A stretch of 57,394 nucleotides of DNA from CAIZGX01 sp044371535 (GCA_044371535.1 JBILTL010000004.1:1-57394); one strand, 5' to 3'. Positions 45,600-54,823 are shown, counted from the first letter of the stretch. The notes: generated by a model from the letters alone, not told the origin. Program-made: numbers and translations.

Positions 45600-48110
45600 A
45601 TGTGGGCAAAAATTGCTGCTTTTATTCTTCGTAACCGTATTCTACTCGGAGTTATTACACTGGCAATCACGGCTTTCATGGGATGGGAGGCGCGAAATGT
45701 GCGCATGAGTTACAAGTTTTCAGGTGTGTTGCCTCAAGACGACCCTACTTACGTTGAATACCAGACTTTTACCAAACAGTTCTCGGAAGATGGAAATGTT
45801 ATCGTTGTTGGGTTGAATGACCCCGAGATCTGGGAACTTCAAAACTTCATTGCATTAAAAGAACTTGGAAACAGTTTAAAGAAGATTACTGTTCCTGTGG
45901 ACACCATTATTAACGGTGTGAAAACGAGCGTTCCGCGCAACGTAGTTGACTCTGTTTTTTCCATAGCACATTGCTATGAAATGTACGCCGATACTACCGA
46001 AGAGCGTTTTCGCTTTCGACATATTTCAGATGGAAATTTAGAATCTCAGGCACAGCTCGATTCAGTTAAACAAAAGATTTTATCGCTTCCTTTTTACGAC
46101 GGCTTGTTATACAAATCGAAGTCAGACGCGACCCTGATGATGATTTTTGTCAATTCAAAACTTTTCAATTCAGAATTCCGAGGAAATGCGGTTGATCAAG
46201 TCGTAGAGAAAGTGAATCAGTTTTCGAAGGACTCCTACATAAAAACCTACATATCTGGACTTCCGTTTATCCGGACACAAATGACTGCCAAAGTAAAAGC
46301 GGAATTGAAGTTCTTCACATTGCTTTCATTGTTGGTCAGTGCGGTGTTGCTATTCATTTTCTTTAGAAGTGTTCGAGCGGTATTGGTTTGTATGGTAATT
46401 ATTGGAATTGGTGTTGTCGTATCTATGGGAACAATCGCCTTGTTCGATTATCCGATTACCATGCTCATGGGACTTATCCCGCCATTAATGATTGTAATTG
46501 GTGTTCCGAACTGCATCTATCTGCTAACAAAATATCACCAGGAATTTATTCGCCACGGAAGTAAGATGCGCGCGATGACCCGCGTAATTCAAAAGGTAGG
46601 TGAAGCCGCGTTCATGATTAACGCCACTACTGCCGTTGGATTCGCCACATTCATATTTGTTGAAAGTGATTTACTCAAGCAATTCGGGGTTATTTCAGCC
46701 TTGAATAGCATGCTTATGTTCTTCATTTCATTGATTGCCTTTCCAATTTTATTCTCTTATACCGCTGCGCCGAAAGCGCGTCATCTGAAACACCTCGATA
46801 TGCGTTGGTTGTACCACACACTCGAAAATTTGGTGAAGATGATTACCAAGAACAGGGGAATCATTTATTTCGTTACGGTTGTCGTTACTGCGTTAAGTTT
46901 TTACGGAATGACCTTGGTGAAAACGACAGGAAATATCGTAGATGATCTTCCGGATGACGACCGAGTAATTACCGATTTACATTGGTTTGAAAAGCATTTC
47001 GATGGTGTAATGCCTTTCGAAATAATGGTTGAAGCGAAGCGCGGAAAGATTACCAATCCGAAAACCATTGCGCGTATAGATTCTCTGCAAGACGTGATGG
47101 ATACGCTGCCTGGCGTTTCAACAAAAATCTCTCGATCGCTTTCAATTGCAGATGCGATAAAGTTTGCGAAGCAGGCTTATTATGAGGGTGATCCTGAATA
47201 TTACGATTTGATTAGCCGAGGAGAACAGCAATTCATTGGACCCTATTTCGAGCAATCGGACAGTGCGGCTGAAAACACGAATGCGTCGAAATACTCGAAT
47301 ACCTTCTTAGACGATTCGTTGAAGAAGACGCGCATTACTGCTCAGGTTGCAGATATTGGAACACTTGCCATGGACTCGTTGTTGAACACGCTTCGACCAG
47401 AGGTAACCAAACTTTTCCCAGACAGTTTGTATAAGGTGACTATGACGGGAACGAGCATTGTTTTCTTGAAAGGAACGACCTACTTGGTGAATAACTTATT
47501 CTCGAGTTTGCTCTTCGCTGTTGGGGTAATTTGTTTGCTCATGTGGGTCATGTTCCGCAGTTTGCGCATGTTGCTCATTTCGCTTGTGCCAAATTTGATT
47601 CCTCAGTTTATCACTGCGGGTTGCATGGGCTTTTTTGACATTCCATTGAAACCTTCCACCATTTTGGTATTTAGTATTGCATTTGGAATTACGGTAGACA
47701 ATACCATTCACTTCTTAGCGAAGTACCGACAGGAATTGCGTGAGCACAACTGGAACATTAAGTTATCTGTGCTTTCTGCGGTTAAAGATACCGGAGCAAG
47801 TATTCTCTTTACTTCAATTGTATTGTTCTTCGGATTTGGAATCTTTATTTTCTCTGAATTTGATGGAACGCGAGCATTGGGTATACTTACCGCGCTGACC
47901 TTGTTCACCGCTATGTTAACCAATTTGATTGTGCTGCCAGCCATGTTGCTTTCTTTGGAGCATCATTTAAGCACCAAAGCGTTTGCAGAGCCATTCGTGC
48001 AAGTTATAGATGAAGAAGACGATCTTTCTTACGAGGCTTGGCGCATGCAGAAAATAGATCCTACACTACCAGAGGATAGTTTAAGAGGAGAATCTGAAGA
48101 AATTCGATAA
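45600..48110 (+). CDS. RND/MMPL family membrane exporter
   Basis: This 836-aa protein has two homologous halves of six transmembrane segments each. The first half has TM1 at ~8-28, an extracytoplasmic loop to ~240, then five helices (LLSLLVSAVLLFIFFRSVRA; IIGIGVVVSMGTIALF). The second half begins at ~425 with another loop and a helix bundle (FGITVDNTIHFLAKYRQEL). It is about as long as MMPL/hopanoid-type RND proteins and has no separate adaptor gene nearby. Likely substrates are lipids or hydrophobic compounds moved by proton force. I start at the ATG at 45600; the frame can be opened by a TTG at 45579, but that is less likely. Confidence 0.9.
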   Translation: MWAKIAAFILRNRILLGVITLAITAFMGWEARNVRMSYKFSGVLPQDDPTYVEYQTFTKQFSEDGNVIVVGLNDPEIWELQNFIALKELGNSLKKITVPVDTIINGVKTSVPRNVVDSVFSIAHCYEMYADTTEERFRFRHISDGNLESQAQLDSVKQKILSLPFYDGLLYKSKSDATLMMIFVNSKLFNSEFRGNAVDQVVEKVNQFSKDSYIKTYISGLPFIRTQMTAKVKAELKFFTLLSLLVSAVLLFIFFRSVRAVLVCMVIIGIGVVVSMGTIALFDYPITMLMGLIPPLMIVIGVPNCIYLLTKYHQEFIRHGSKMRAMTRVIQKVGEAAFMINATTAVGFATFIFVESDLLKQFGVISALNSMLMFFISLIAFPILFSYTAAPKARHLKHLDMRWLYHTLENLVKMITKNRGIIYFVTVVVTALSFYGMTLVKTTGNIVDDLPDDDRVITDLHWFEKHFDGVMPFEIMVEAKRGKITNPKTIARIDSLQDVMDTLPGVSTKISRSLSIADAIKFAKQAYYEGDPEYYDLISRGEQQFIGPYFEQSDSAAENTNASKYSNTFLDDSLKKTRITAQVADIGTLAMDSLLNTLRPEVTKLFPDSLYKVTMTGTSIVFLKGTTYLVNNLFSSLLFAVGVICLLMWVMFRSLRMLLISLVPNLIPQFITAGCMGFFDIPLKPSTILVFSIAFGITVDNTIHFLAKYRQELREHNWNIKLSVLSAVKDTGASILFTSIVLFFGFGIFIFSEFDGTRALGILTALTLFTAMLTNLIVLPAMLLSLEHHLSTKAFAEPFVQVIDEEDDLSYEAWRMQKIDPTLPEDSLRGESEEIR

Positions 48111-48166
48111 AATATGGAAAATTCAATTCATCAAATTTCTGGATACAACCTAAAAACAAAAATTTT

Positions 48167-49240
48167 ATGAATGATCAAAAAAATATTTCTTTAAAATTTC
48201 CAACTTGGAAAGAAATTGCTATTGAATATTCGAAGAATAGTATCGATAGTAAAACATCTGAAATTGTTCATTCAATTATTAATTCAAAATTCGAATTAGT
48301 TAAAAATTTAATTGACACACAGCACCCGGCTGTTGCTATGAATATGCTAGCTGACGCTGAAGGAAACTATGTTTCGGGTAAGTCGTATAAAGCTGTTCTT
48401 GAATATTTGGACCAAACACAATTGGGAGTTAATGAATTTCAAACCGTTTATAGCACAAAAGAACAAAAGTATATTCATGTTGGTAGCTCTGTATCCACTG
48501 TCTTGGGAATTCCATCCGATCAGTTTACCATTGAATCATTCTTGGGGTTCTCTGAAAATAACTTCATACATGTTGAAGACTTGCCTCATGTTATTAGATT
48601 TGCTGGTATTGCATATTCTGTTCTAGGATTACCTTGCTTTACTTTCAAAGTAAACCAAGACAATTACAAGGTTAAATTTCGAGCTGTATTTCCTCAAAGT
48701 AGAATACCATTGATAAAGAATAATATATTCAATCTTGAAAAAAAATCATTTCTAACAATCGATGAAAATCAGCCTGATCTTTCATTTCCAAATTTACATT
48801 TTGATTTTTGGACAGTAACTTCGGATAAAGTATCTGATATTGTCTCTGCTCGATTTACCTCGGATTTTATTCAAACAGAGCAAATGAATAACATGGCCTT
48901 TATTCTCAATGCCACTCTCCTAAATTTTCCAATTAAGTACTTGGCTCTTTTACATGAGAGACAGTATACTGACAGGAATAAAGATGTTTCAGTTAGTGTG
49001 AACAATCAAATTAGAGAAAATGCAGGTTTAGAATCTAACATTTCAGAGCAACAAGTCGGCGATTATTTCTCAAAAACAATTCGAAAAAAAATCGGAGAAG
49101 TATACAATAAGTGGGGGCAATCAGTAATACCTGAAACCCCGGTGTCTGAAACACAAGCCATCCATCAAGCCCAAAAGCTAGGGCTACTGCCAATACCAGA
49201 TAAAATTAAGGCGTTGATCTATTCGAGGGTGGGAGAATAA
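48167..49240 (+). CDS. PAS-like sensory protein, unknown output
   Basis: The 357-aa soluble protein has a PAS-like domain around residues 80-185: QKYIHVGSSVSTVLGIPSDQ, then FIHVEDLPHVIRF, then YKVKFRAVFPQ. This is the usual order of core strand, helix and HxxD-type loop in PAS sensors of Bacteroidota regulators. A second domain covers ~200-300. The C-terminus has a helical stretch, but no DNA-binding, kinase or cyclase motif is visible. It lies 56 bp after the exporter and 78 bp before an XRE regulator, so it may feed a signal to that regulator. The link is inferred. Confidence 0.65.
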   Translation: MNDQKNISLKFPTWKEIAIEYSKNSIDSKTSEIVHSIINSKFELVKNLIDTQHPAVAMNMLADAEGNYVSGKSYKAVLEYLDQTQLGVNEFQTVYSTKEQKYIHVGSSVSTVLGIPSDQFTIESFLGFSENNFIHVEDLPHVIRFAGIAYSVLGLPCFTFKVNQDNYKVKFRAVFPQSRIPLIKNNIFNLEKKSFLTIDENQPDLSFPNLHFDFWTVTSDKVSDIVSARFTSDFIQTEQMNNMAFILNATLLNFPIKYLALLHERQYTDRNKDVSVSVNNQIRENAGLESNISEQQVGDYFSKTIRKKIGEVYNKWGQSVIPETPVSETQAIHQAQKLGLLPIPDKIKALIYSRVGE

Positions 49241-49242
49241 TC

Positions 49243-49261
49243 TTTTCGAAAATTTCGAAAA
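49243..49261. promoter_or_regulatory. Possible operator: two TTCGAA palindromes upstream of the XRE gene
   Basis: TTTTCGAAAA (49243-49252) and ATTTCGAAAA (49252-49261) sit 9 bp apart between the PAS-like gene and the HTH gene. Closely spaced palindromes before an XRE-type gene suggest autoregulation. AT-rich chance similarity is possible. Confidence 0.3.
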
Positions 49262-49318
49262 ACAATTTTTACGGGATTTTGAAATATGAGTTTTGGGTAA
49301 ACTAAAACCAAATCTCCT

Positions 49319-49762
49319 ATGAAAACTGTTTTCAGAAACACAAACTACCCTAAGTTGAAACAACTTAGAATGCTCTACTCTTTCAAACAAGAGTACATCG
49401 CCGATCAACTCGGAATCTCTCAGTCGGAATACAGCCGACTCGAAAACGGACAACGTCACGTTAAAATCGAAGACTTCAAAAAATTAGCCTCACTCTACAG
49501 AGTTACGCCATCACTTCTCATGGTCTCAGAAGCCTACGCCCATGTCGATGTTGAAAAAATAAAGGCCGAAGTCATTGAAGAAACAAACGCCATCACCAAA
49601 CGCATGATGGAAGAGAATGCCATTCTCCAATCTCGACTCGATGAATCCATTCAAACCACACAAAACTTGCTAAAGGCAATAGCCGAATTGCAAAATAAAA
49701 AGCCCAAAATCACTCGTGATTCCTACAATTCTAAAAAAAATTCGAGAAAAACGAAACCTTAG
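49319..49762 (+). CDS. XRE-family helix-turn-helix regulator with C-terminal coiled coil
   Basis: The 147-aa protein has an N-terminal Cro/C1-type HTH at ~12-65: LKQLRMLYSFKQEYIADQLG, then SQSEYSRLENGQ, then KLASLYRVTPSLL. A coiled coil at ~75-125 (EVIEETNAITKRMMEENAIL) can drive dimerisation, and a basic tail follows. It has no ligand or protease domain. The gene lies 40 bp before the response regulator and could form a two-gene unit with it. Confidence 0.88.
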   Translation: MKTVFRNTNYPKLKQLRMLYSFKQEYIADQLGISQSEYSRLENGQRHVKIEDFKKLASLYRVTPSLLMVSEAYAHVDVEKIKAEVIEETNAITKRMMEENAILQSRLDESIQTTQNLLKAIAELQNKKPKITRDSYNSKKNSRKTKP

Positions 49763-49802
49763 AAGAACTAGCCTCGTTAGACAGAGACGAAACATTTCAA
49801 TT

Positions 49803-50294
49803 ATGAATCATTCAAACTCTCCCATCAATACAACCAACACAATGATTAACGTGCTTTGCCTAGACGACGATGCGATGGTGCTACACACCTTCAAATCACT
49901 TTTCGGTAACGATTACAATGTCCTCACTGCAACCGATCCTTTCGATGCATACAACATTATGAAGACCGAAAACATTCATGTTGTTATCTCAGATCTTGAA
50001 ATGCCAAGCATGTCTGGAACCCACTTCCTACAACGCATGGCGCAAGAGTTTCCGAAAACACAACGAATTCTTCTTTCCGGAAACATTACCGCTGAAGCTA
50101 TGCTTAGCGCAATAAATCAAGCACGTGTATTCCGTGTGTCTACAAAACCTTTCAAGAAAGAAGAGATGAACGATACGCTGCAAGCAGCTTTCAAGAACTA
50201 TCAAGAAATGGCAGAAAAAGAAAATTCAATCAAGCGACTTGAAAAACAAAACGCGCAATTCGAATTTTTACTACGTCAACAAATGCTTTCGTAA
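49803..50294 (+). CDS. Single-domain response regulator with C-terminal coil
   Basis: The receiver domain covers residues ~14-130: VLCLDDDAMVLHTFKS with the acidic pocket, VVISDLEMPSMSG with the phosphorylatable Asp, RILLSGNI with the switch Ser, and RVSTKPFKKEEM with the conserved Lys-Pro. After it there is only a short coiled coil (EKENSIKRLEKQNAQFEFLL), no DNA-binding or enzymatic output domain. I choose the ATG at 49803 because the upstream in-frame part overlaps the XRE gene and is basic junk; the ATG at 49842 is also possible. No kinase gene is adjacent. Confidence 0.85.
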   Translation: MNHSNSPINTTNTMINVLCLDDDAMVLHTFKSLFGNDYNVLTATDPFDAYNIMKTENIHVVISDLEMPSMSGTHFLQRMAQEFPKTQRILLSGNITAEAMLSAINQARVFRVSTKPFKKEEMNDTLQAAFKNYQEMAEKENSIKRLEKQNAQFEFLLRQQMLS

Positions 50295-50319
50295 TCTCTG
50301 CAGTTTAATTATAACGAGG

Positions 50320-50342
50320 AAGGGCCATTTGGCCCTTTTTCA
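50320..50342 (+). terminator. Terminator after the response regulator
   Basis: AAGGGCC-ATTT-GGCCCTT followed by T residues, 25 bp after the stop. It is placed between convergent genes and could serve both. Confidence 0.88.
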
Positions 50343-51116
50343 TTTTTCAAATCCCGCCTCCGATAAGCCAAACAATGCGAAATCATATTTCACCGGATCA
50401 ACAGAATCATACAAACGAAGATTTCGATCCAACTCCTCAACGGCCTTCCAATCCGATTGGGTGCGTGACAAGAGTCCGAACAGTCGAGCGGTTCTTCCGG
50501 AATGTACGTCTAATGGAATAGACAATTGCGAAGGTGATATTCCCTTCCAAATTCCGAAATCGACACCCCTTTTATCGTTGCGAACCATCCAACGCAAAAA
50601 CATATTAATGCGCTTCGCCGTGCTGTTTCGTTCAGGACTAGCAACGTGCTTCAAGGCACGGTGCGATTCAATTCCAATAAATTTATTCCTGAAAAATTCA
50701 ATGCCATCTTTCGAATTACCCAATGAAAACCCCTTCGTAAAAACGCCTTCCATTCCACCTTCTTCAACATACATTTTTCGCAACGACTGAATAAAAAACG
50801 CCACATCTTCCTTCATGAAGGTTCTGTGAATAGAGGGCTTCCAATTTTTGAAATCTTCCGGCTGCGCATTCAAGACAAAGTCATAGGGTGCGCGATCCAT
50901 GTATTCCATGAGTCTGTTCGCGCTGACTAAAATAGATTTTCGATTGCCCCAACTCATGGTGGCAGTTAGAAAAGCGGCGATCTCAATGTCTTCCTTTTTC
51001 GTGAAGGAATGCGGAATGCTAATCGGATCTTCTTCAATAAATGAACTGCGGTTGTACTTGTCTACAGACCGTTCGAGCGCTTCGCGCAATTCCTCATTTA
51101 CCTCCGGTGAATGCAT
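50340..51116 (-). CDS. TIGR02757 family (DUF2400) protein
   Basis: The 258-aa protein matches the TIGR02757 pattern: EDPISIPHSFTKKEDIEIAA, then FLTATMSWGNRKSIL at ~46-60, then NMFLRWMVRNDKRGVDFGIW and LSIPLDVHSGRTARLFGL. The helical fold and the LD-H-G segment resemble helix-hairpin-helix DNA glycosylases, but the activity is, as far as I know, uncharacterised. I start at 51116 (MHSPEVNEEL); the longer frame would lie inside the DUF4159 gene. It overlaps that gene's end by 23 bp, so the two are coupled. Confidence 0.85.
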   Translation of the reverse strand: MHSPEVNEELREALERSVDKYNRSSFIEEDPISIPHSFTKKEDIEIAAFLTATMSWGNRKSILVSANRLMEYMDRAPYDFVLNAQPEDFKNWKPSIHRTFMKEDVAFFIQSLRKMYVEEGGMEGVFTKGFSLGNSKDGIEFFRNKFIGIESHRALKHVASPERNSTAKRINMFLRWMVRNDKRGVDFGIWKGISPSQLSIPLDVHSGRTARLFGLLSRTQSDWKAVEELDRNLRLYDSVDPVKYDFALFGLSEAGFEK

Positions 51117-51759
51117 ATTGCAAGAGATTCGCTCCCATTTGAAAAGCCTTGGTACGCGAAGCTTCTGAGTCTTTGTGGACATTCGAATCTTCCCATCCAT
51201 CGCCTAAATCACACTCGAAATCATAGAACACCACTAAGCGATTTTCTACAAAGATTCCCAATCCCTGTGGTGCTTTATTGTCGTGCTCATGAATCTTCGG
51301 TAAGCCCGAATTGAATTCATACTTCTGATGATAAACGGGATGTCCAAACGGAATCTCAACGAAATCGGCATCTGGAAAAACCTTCTTCATTTCCTTACGA
51401 ATGAATTTATCTAAACCGTAGTTATCTGAAATGTGCAAGAAGCCTCCACTCGATAAATAAATTCTCAAGTTCTCTGCATCTGCCGACGAAAAAACAACAT
51501 TGCCATGACCCGTCATGTGCACGAATGGATAGTTGAACAACTCTGAACTTCCGACCTCAACATAAGGTGTTTCTTTCGCGACATTCATTTTCAATTCGCG
51601 ATTCACAAACGTAACCAAATTAGGCAGACTTGTAGGGTTTGCGTAATAGTCTCCACCCCCTTTGTATTTCAAAACTGCAATTTGATAAGATTGGCTGAAT
51701 GCCCCGATTGCCAAGACATTCAAACAAATAATCAAAATACTTTTTTTCAAAAATTCCAT
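51094..51759 (-). CDS. DUF4159 secreted protein
   Basis: The 221-aa protein has a signal peptide (IICLNVLAIGAFSQS). The DUF4159 domain follows: IAVLKYKGGGDYYANPTSLP, then FVHMTGHGNVVFSSADAENL, then GGFLHISDNYGLD. This is a flavodoxin-like or glutamine-amidotransferase-like fold without the usual catalytic Cys. The last part (FYDFECDLGDGWEDSNVHKD) is also typical. It is encoded between an amidotransferase and the TIGR02757 gene, with 3 bp upstream spacing. Its function is not known. Confidence 0.88.
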   Translation of the reverse strand: MEFLKKSILIICLNVLAIGAFSQSYQIAVLKYKGGGDYYANPTSLPNLVTFVNRELKMNVAKETPYVEVGSSELFNYPFVHMTGHGNVVFSSADAENLRIYLSSGGFLHISDNYGLDKFIRKEMKKVFPDADFVEIPFGHPVYHQKYEFNSGLPKIHEHDNKAPQGLGIFVENRLVVFYDFECDLGDGWEDSNVHKDSEASRTKAFQMGANLLQYAFTGGK

Positions 51760-51762
51760 ATT

Positions 51763-52344
51763 CTATATTGAATTAATCCAATTCCGCATCATCTGCATTC
51801 CCTCTTTCGTCAATACCGATTCGGGGTGAAATTGAACAGCCATTAAAGGTAATACTTTGTGTTGAATACCCATAACCCAACCGTTGGTATTCCGCGCCGT
51901 TACTTCAAACGAAGTTGGAAGGAATTCATTGTCTACAATCCAGCTGTGGTAATGTCCTACTTCAAATTCTTGAGGTAAACCTTCAAATAATACAGAAGGT
52001 TGAATATGATTAACTAAAGTTGAAGTGCCGTGCAAAACCTCATCTAAATTCTTCAGCTTACCTCCATCATGAAGGGCCATTGCCTGGCATCCCAAACAAA
52101 TTCCCAACATGGGAATTCGATCCCAGAACTCAGCAATGAACTTCATTAAATCACCTGATTCTTCAGGCAATCCAGGGCCTGGAGAAAGCACAACCGCATC
52201 GTAATTCAAGACTTCCTTCCACGGAATTTCATTGTTGCGCACTACGCGCACTTCAGCTCCTAAAGCTTCGCAATAATGCACCAAGTTGAACGTGAACGAA
52301 TCGAAGTTATCTATGAATAATATGTTCTTGTTTGGTTGTTCCAC
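51763..52344 (-). CDS. Anthranilate/aminodeoxychorismate synthase glutaminase subunit
   Basis: This 193-aa class I glutamine amidotransferase supplies ammonia for anthranilate (TrpG) or 4-amino-4-deoxychorismate (PabA). Seen motifs are IDNFDSFTFNLVHY (~11-24), LSPGPGLPEESGD, the nucleophile loop GICLGCQAMA (~78-87) and the His-Glu pair in AVQFHPESVLT (~169-179). No synthase large subunit or other trp gene is adjacent, so the pathway cannot be decided; a stand-alone gene favours a PabA or shared role. Confidence 0.93.
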   Translation of the reverse strand: MEQPNKNILFIDNFDSFTFNLVHYCEALGAEVRVVRNNEIPWKEVLNYDAVVLSPGPGLPEESGDLMKFIAEFWDRIPMLGICLGCQAMALHDGGKLKNLDEVLHGTSTLVNHIQPSVLFEGLPQEFEVGHYHSWIVDNEFLPTSFEVTARNTNGWVMGIQHKVLPLMAVQFHPESVLTKEGMQMMRNWINSI

Positions 52345-52384
52345 CTTTTATGTCGAAGTTTGAAAAAACAACGCAACATTACGA

Positions 52385-52765
52385 ATGAAAACCGCAATTG
52401 AATCAAAAAAAGTACCTGCACCTATTGGGCCATACAGCCAAGCCATTGTAGCCAACGGCATGGTATACACCAGCGGACAAATTGCCATTGATCCGAATAC
52501 TGGTGAGTACACACCTTCAGACATTGATGCGGAAGCCGAACTGGTAATGAAAAACTTGGAAGCGCTACTTGAGGCTTCAGGAGCGGATTTCAGTAGCGTG
52601 GTGAAGACGAGCATCTTCTTGCAAAGTATGTCAGACTTCGCTCAGGTGAATGCCATCTACGCGAAGTATATGGTGGCTCCATTTCCAGCTAGAGAAACAG
52701 TAGAAGTTGCGCAGCTTCCAAAAAGCGCCAAGGTTGAAATAAGCATGATCGCAATTGTAAAATAA
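52385..52765 (+). CDS. ridA: RidA family enamine/imine deaminase
   Basis: The 126-aa protein is a complete RidA. It starts with IESKKVPAPIGPYSQAIVAN, contains GMVYTSGQIAIDP and VVKTSIFLQSMSDFAQVN, and ends with the signature FPARETVEVAQLPKSAKVEI. The Arg (~104) and Glu that bind the carboxylate and activate water are present. It hydrolyses reactive enamines made by PLP enzymes such as threonine dehydratase. It is divergent from the amidotransferase gene, and its stop codon overlaps the next start (TAATGA). Confidence 0.95.
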   Translation: MKTAIESKKVPAPIGPYSQAIVANGMVYTSGQIAIDPNTGEYTPSDIDAEAELVMKNLEALLEASGADFSSVVKTSIFLQSMSDFAQVNAIYAKYMVAPFPARETVEVAQLPKSAKVEISMIAIVK

Positions 52766-52923
52766 TGATACTTAAAAAAATTCTTCACTACCTAAACCCC
52801 TTGAATCTATTTAAAAAAGAACAAGGCGACATTAACCTGCGCATGATGCACGGGATTAATAAAATCTCAATTTTGATGTTTGTTGTGGCGCTAACCGTTT
52901 TGGTTATTCGTTGGATGAAGTAA
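52765..52923 (+). CDS. Short membrane protein, DUF6728-like (52 aa)
   Basis: A short gene overlaps the ridA stop (TAATGA) and ends one base before the convergent gldD. The product has a basic N-terminus (LKKILHYLNPLNLFKKEQ), the motif NLRMMHGINKISILMF and one transmembrane helix (ILMFVVALTVLVIRW). I recognise the MHGINKISI block from a family of tiny Bacteroidota membrane proteins with no known function. Translational coupling to ridA is likely. Confidence 0.8.
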   Translation: MILKKILHYLNPLNLFKKEQGDINLRMMHGINKISILMFVVALTVLVIRWMK

Positions 52924-53526
52924 TTACTTCCAACGCATGGTTTCAATCATGTGCACCACATCTTCACGCATGAAATCCAAGCAAGGTGCCAGCGAATCGG
53001 CATTCGGCTTGTTGCGGAAATACAGCACTCCGCGCATAAAATGATTCACACTGTCGGTAACGAAAAACTGAAGTTGTGAAGCGGCGTCTCCTTCCAAATC
53101 ATAAATAATTCCGTACATCTTGGTTGAATCTATTCGCACCTGTGTTCTTCGAATAGCTGTTGCCTTCACTTCATGCATAAGCGTGAAATCATAAGCTTTT
53201 GATATGTGCTTTTCCAAATTATCGGTCACCGGGAAATAAGAACAATAAATGGTTGCTCTCAGACGAGGAACAAAAAGATTAAACCAACATCCCACACCCC
53301 CATCTTCACCGGGAACATTCTCAATCTTCGCGTAGTTGGGAACTTCAAACGTTACTGGACATTGGCTGTCGTACAAGGAATATTTTTTTTCTGGAAAATC
53401 AATTCTGAAATAAGCCTTTTTTCTTGGAACCGCGGTTTCCCTTGAAAAGAAAAAATAATAGACACCGAATATTCCAACTAAAATAGCCGTCGTTAATAGA
53501 ATCCAACGCTTGTACTTTTTAAACAT
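52924..53526 (-). CDS. gldD: Gliding motility protein GldD
   Basis: The 200-aa protein shows the GldD pattern: KKAYFRIDFPEKKYSLYDSQ (~36-55), then GGVGCWFNLFVPRLRATIYC, HEVKATAIRRTQVRIDSTKM, and QFFVTDSVNHFMRGVLYFRN, ending METMRWK in essence (MIETMRWK). GldD is required for gliding and type IX secretion in Flavobacteria. Most GldD proteins are lipoproteins; here the N-terminus is one hydrophobic helix (~9-27) with no Cys near its end, so it appears anchored by a transmembrane segment instead. It overlaps gldE by 8 bp, the normal gldE-gldD order. Confidence 0.93.
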   Translation of the reverse strand: MFKKYKRWILLTTAILVGIFGVYYFFFSRETAVPRKKAYFRIDFPEKKYSLYDSQCPVTFEVPNYAKIENVPGEDGGVGCWFNLFVPRLRATIYCSYFPVTDNLEKHISKAYDFTLMHEVKATAIRRTQVRIDSTKMYGIIYDLEGDAASQLQFFVTDSVNHFMRGVLYFRNKPNADSLAPCLDFMREDVVHMIETMRWK

Positions 53527-54823
53527 AACGCTTTGATTTAACTCTGCTGATCTTTCGGTTATCGGCCGATTCTATGGTGAATTCAAAACTACCAAACTGC
53601 CAAGTCTCTCCTCGTTTCGGAATTCTTCCCATCTGTTCAACAATGAATCCGCCAAGGGTCGTGCTGTCTCCGCGCGAAGCTTCAAAATCGTCTCCGTCGA
53701 TATCGTAAACACGGTACATATCAATCAACGGAATCTTCGCGACAAATAGTATATTTTTCTCATCGAGTTTCGACCATAAAATTTCGCTTTGATCATCGAA
53801 CTCGTCTTTCACTTCACCCACAATTTCTTGAAGAATATCTTGAAGAGTTACAATACCTGAAGTACCGCCATATTCATCAACTACAATTGCCATGTGCATT
53901 TTATCGCGTTGGAATTCGGTTAACAAATCATCTACTTGCTTACTCTCCGGAACGAAGAACGGTTTGCGCTGAAGGCTTTCCCAATTGAATTCTTCCAAAT
54001 GTAAATACGGAAGAAGATCCTTTGCATACAAGACTCCGGTTACGGAATCGAGCTTCTCCTTCGCCACCACAAATCTCGAATACCCAGAAGATTCAACGCG
54101 TTGAATAACACTCTTGAACGACTCTCCAGTGAAGAGACAAACAATGTCTACACGTGGAGTCATAATTTGCACCACTTCGTTGTCGCCGAAGGTGACAATT
54201 CCTTCAAGAATTCGATGTTCTTCCTCGGAACGATTATCATCTGAGGTGAGCTCTAGGGCGTGTCCAAGTTCATCAACAGAAATGTTTCCGTTCTGTTGAT
54301 TTTGATCGCCTTCGAACCACTTTCCAGCAGTGGTAAGAATCCAGATAACTGGAGAAAATACTTTGTCGAGAATAATGAATAAAAAAGCGAAACGCTTCGC
54401 CAACTTAATGTTGTTTGCTGTTGCGTAAACCTTCGGAATGACTTCACCGAATAAGACAATGATGGTTGTTACACCAACAACGTTTATCAAGTCAATAATC
54501 CAATGCTCAAGCGTAGATGTTGAAAACCACATGTCGAACAAAATCGTGGAAACCAAGACTACTGCGATGTTCACCATGTTGTTACCAATGAGAACAGATG
54601 CTAGTAGTCGCTTTGTGGCAATCTCTGGCGTTGGTTGTTCCAACAATCGAATGACATTCTTCGATTGAGAATCGGTTGCGTTTTCGAGATCTTTCCGTTG
54701 AGCAGGAGAAAGCGAAAAGATGGCCACTTCAGAGCTAGACATAATTGCGCTACAAGACAAAAGCAACAGCACGAGCAACAAAGGGCCCGCGCTGTTTAAC
54801 AAGATCACACTATCGAATTCCAT
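53519..54823 (-). CDS. gldE: Gliding motility-associated protein GldE (CNNM/CorC type)
   Basis: The 434-aa protein has an N-terminal DUF21/CNNM transmembrane domain with about four helices (~8-190; LLVLLLLSCSAIMSSSEVAI, TTIIVLFGEVIPKVYA). Two CBS domains follow (~210-330; MTPRVDIVCLF, DKMHMAIVVDEYGGTSGIV), then a CorC/HlyC-type C-terminal domain (DGDDFEASRGDSTTLGGFI). GldE is linked to gldD in gliding Bacteroidota and can partly compensate for its loss. The order mutY-ssb-gldE-gldD seen here is conserved in that group. Confidence 0.93.
   Translation of the reverse strand: MEFDSVILLNSAGPLLLVLLLLSCSAIMSSSEVAIFSLSPAQRKDLENATDSQSKNVIRLLEQPTPEIATKRLLASVLIGNNMVNIAVVLVSTILFDMWFSTSTLEHWIIDLINVVGVTTIIVLFGEVIPKVYATANNIKLAKRFAFLFIILDKVFSPVIWILTTAGKWFEGDQNQQNGNISVDELGHALELTSDDNRSEEEHRILEGIVTFGDNEVVQIMTPRVDIVCLFTGESFKSVIQRVESSGYSRFVVAKEKLDSVTGVLYAKDLLPYLHLEEFNWESLQRKPFFVPESKQVDDLLTEFQRDKMHMAIVVDEYGGTSGIVTLQDILQEIVGEVKDEFDDQSEILWSKLDEKNILFVAKIPLIDMYRVYDIDGDDFEASRGDSTTLGGFIVEQMGRIPKRGETWQFGSFEFTIESADNRKISRVKSKRYV

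Noticed and set aside
45485..45706. N-terminal extension of gdhA by 74 residues
   Set aside because: It runs into the divergent exporter gene and its promoter region. The family starts at the Met at 45484.
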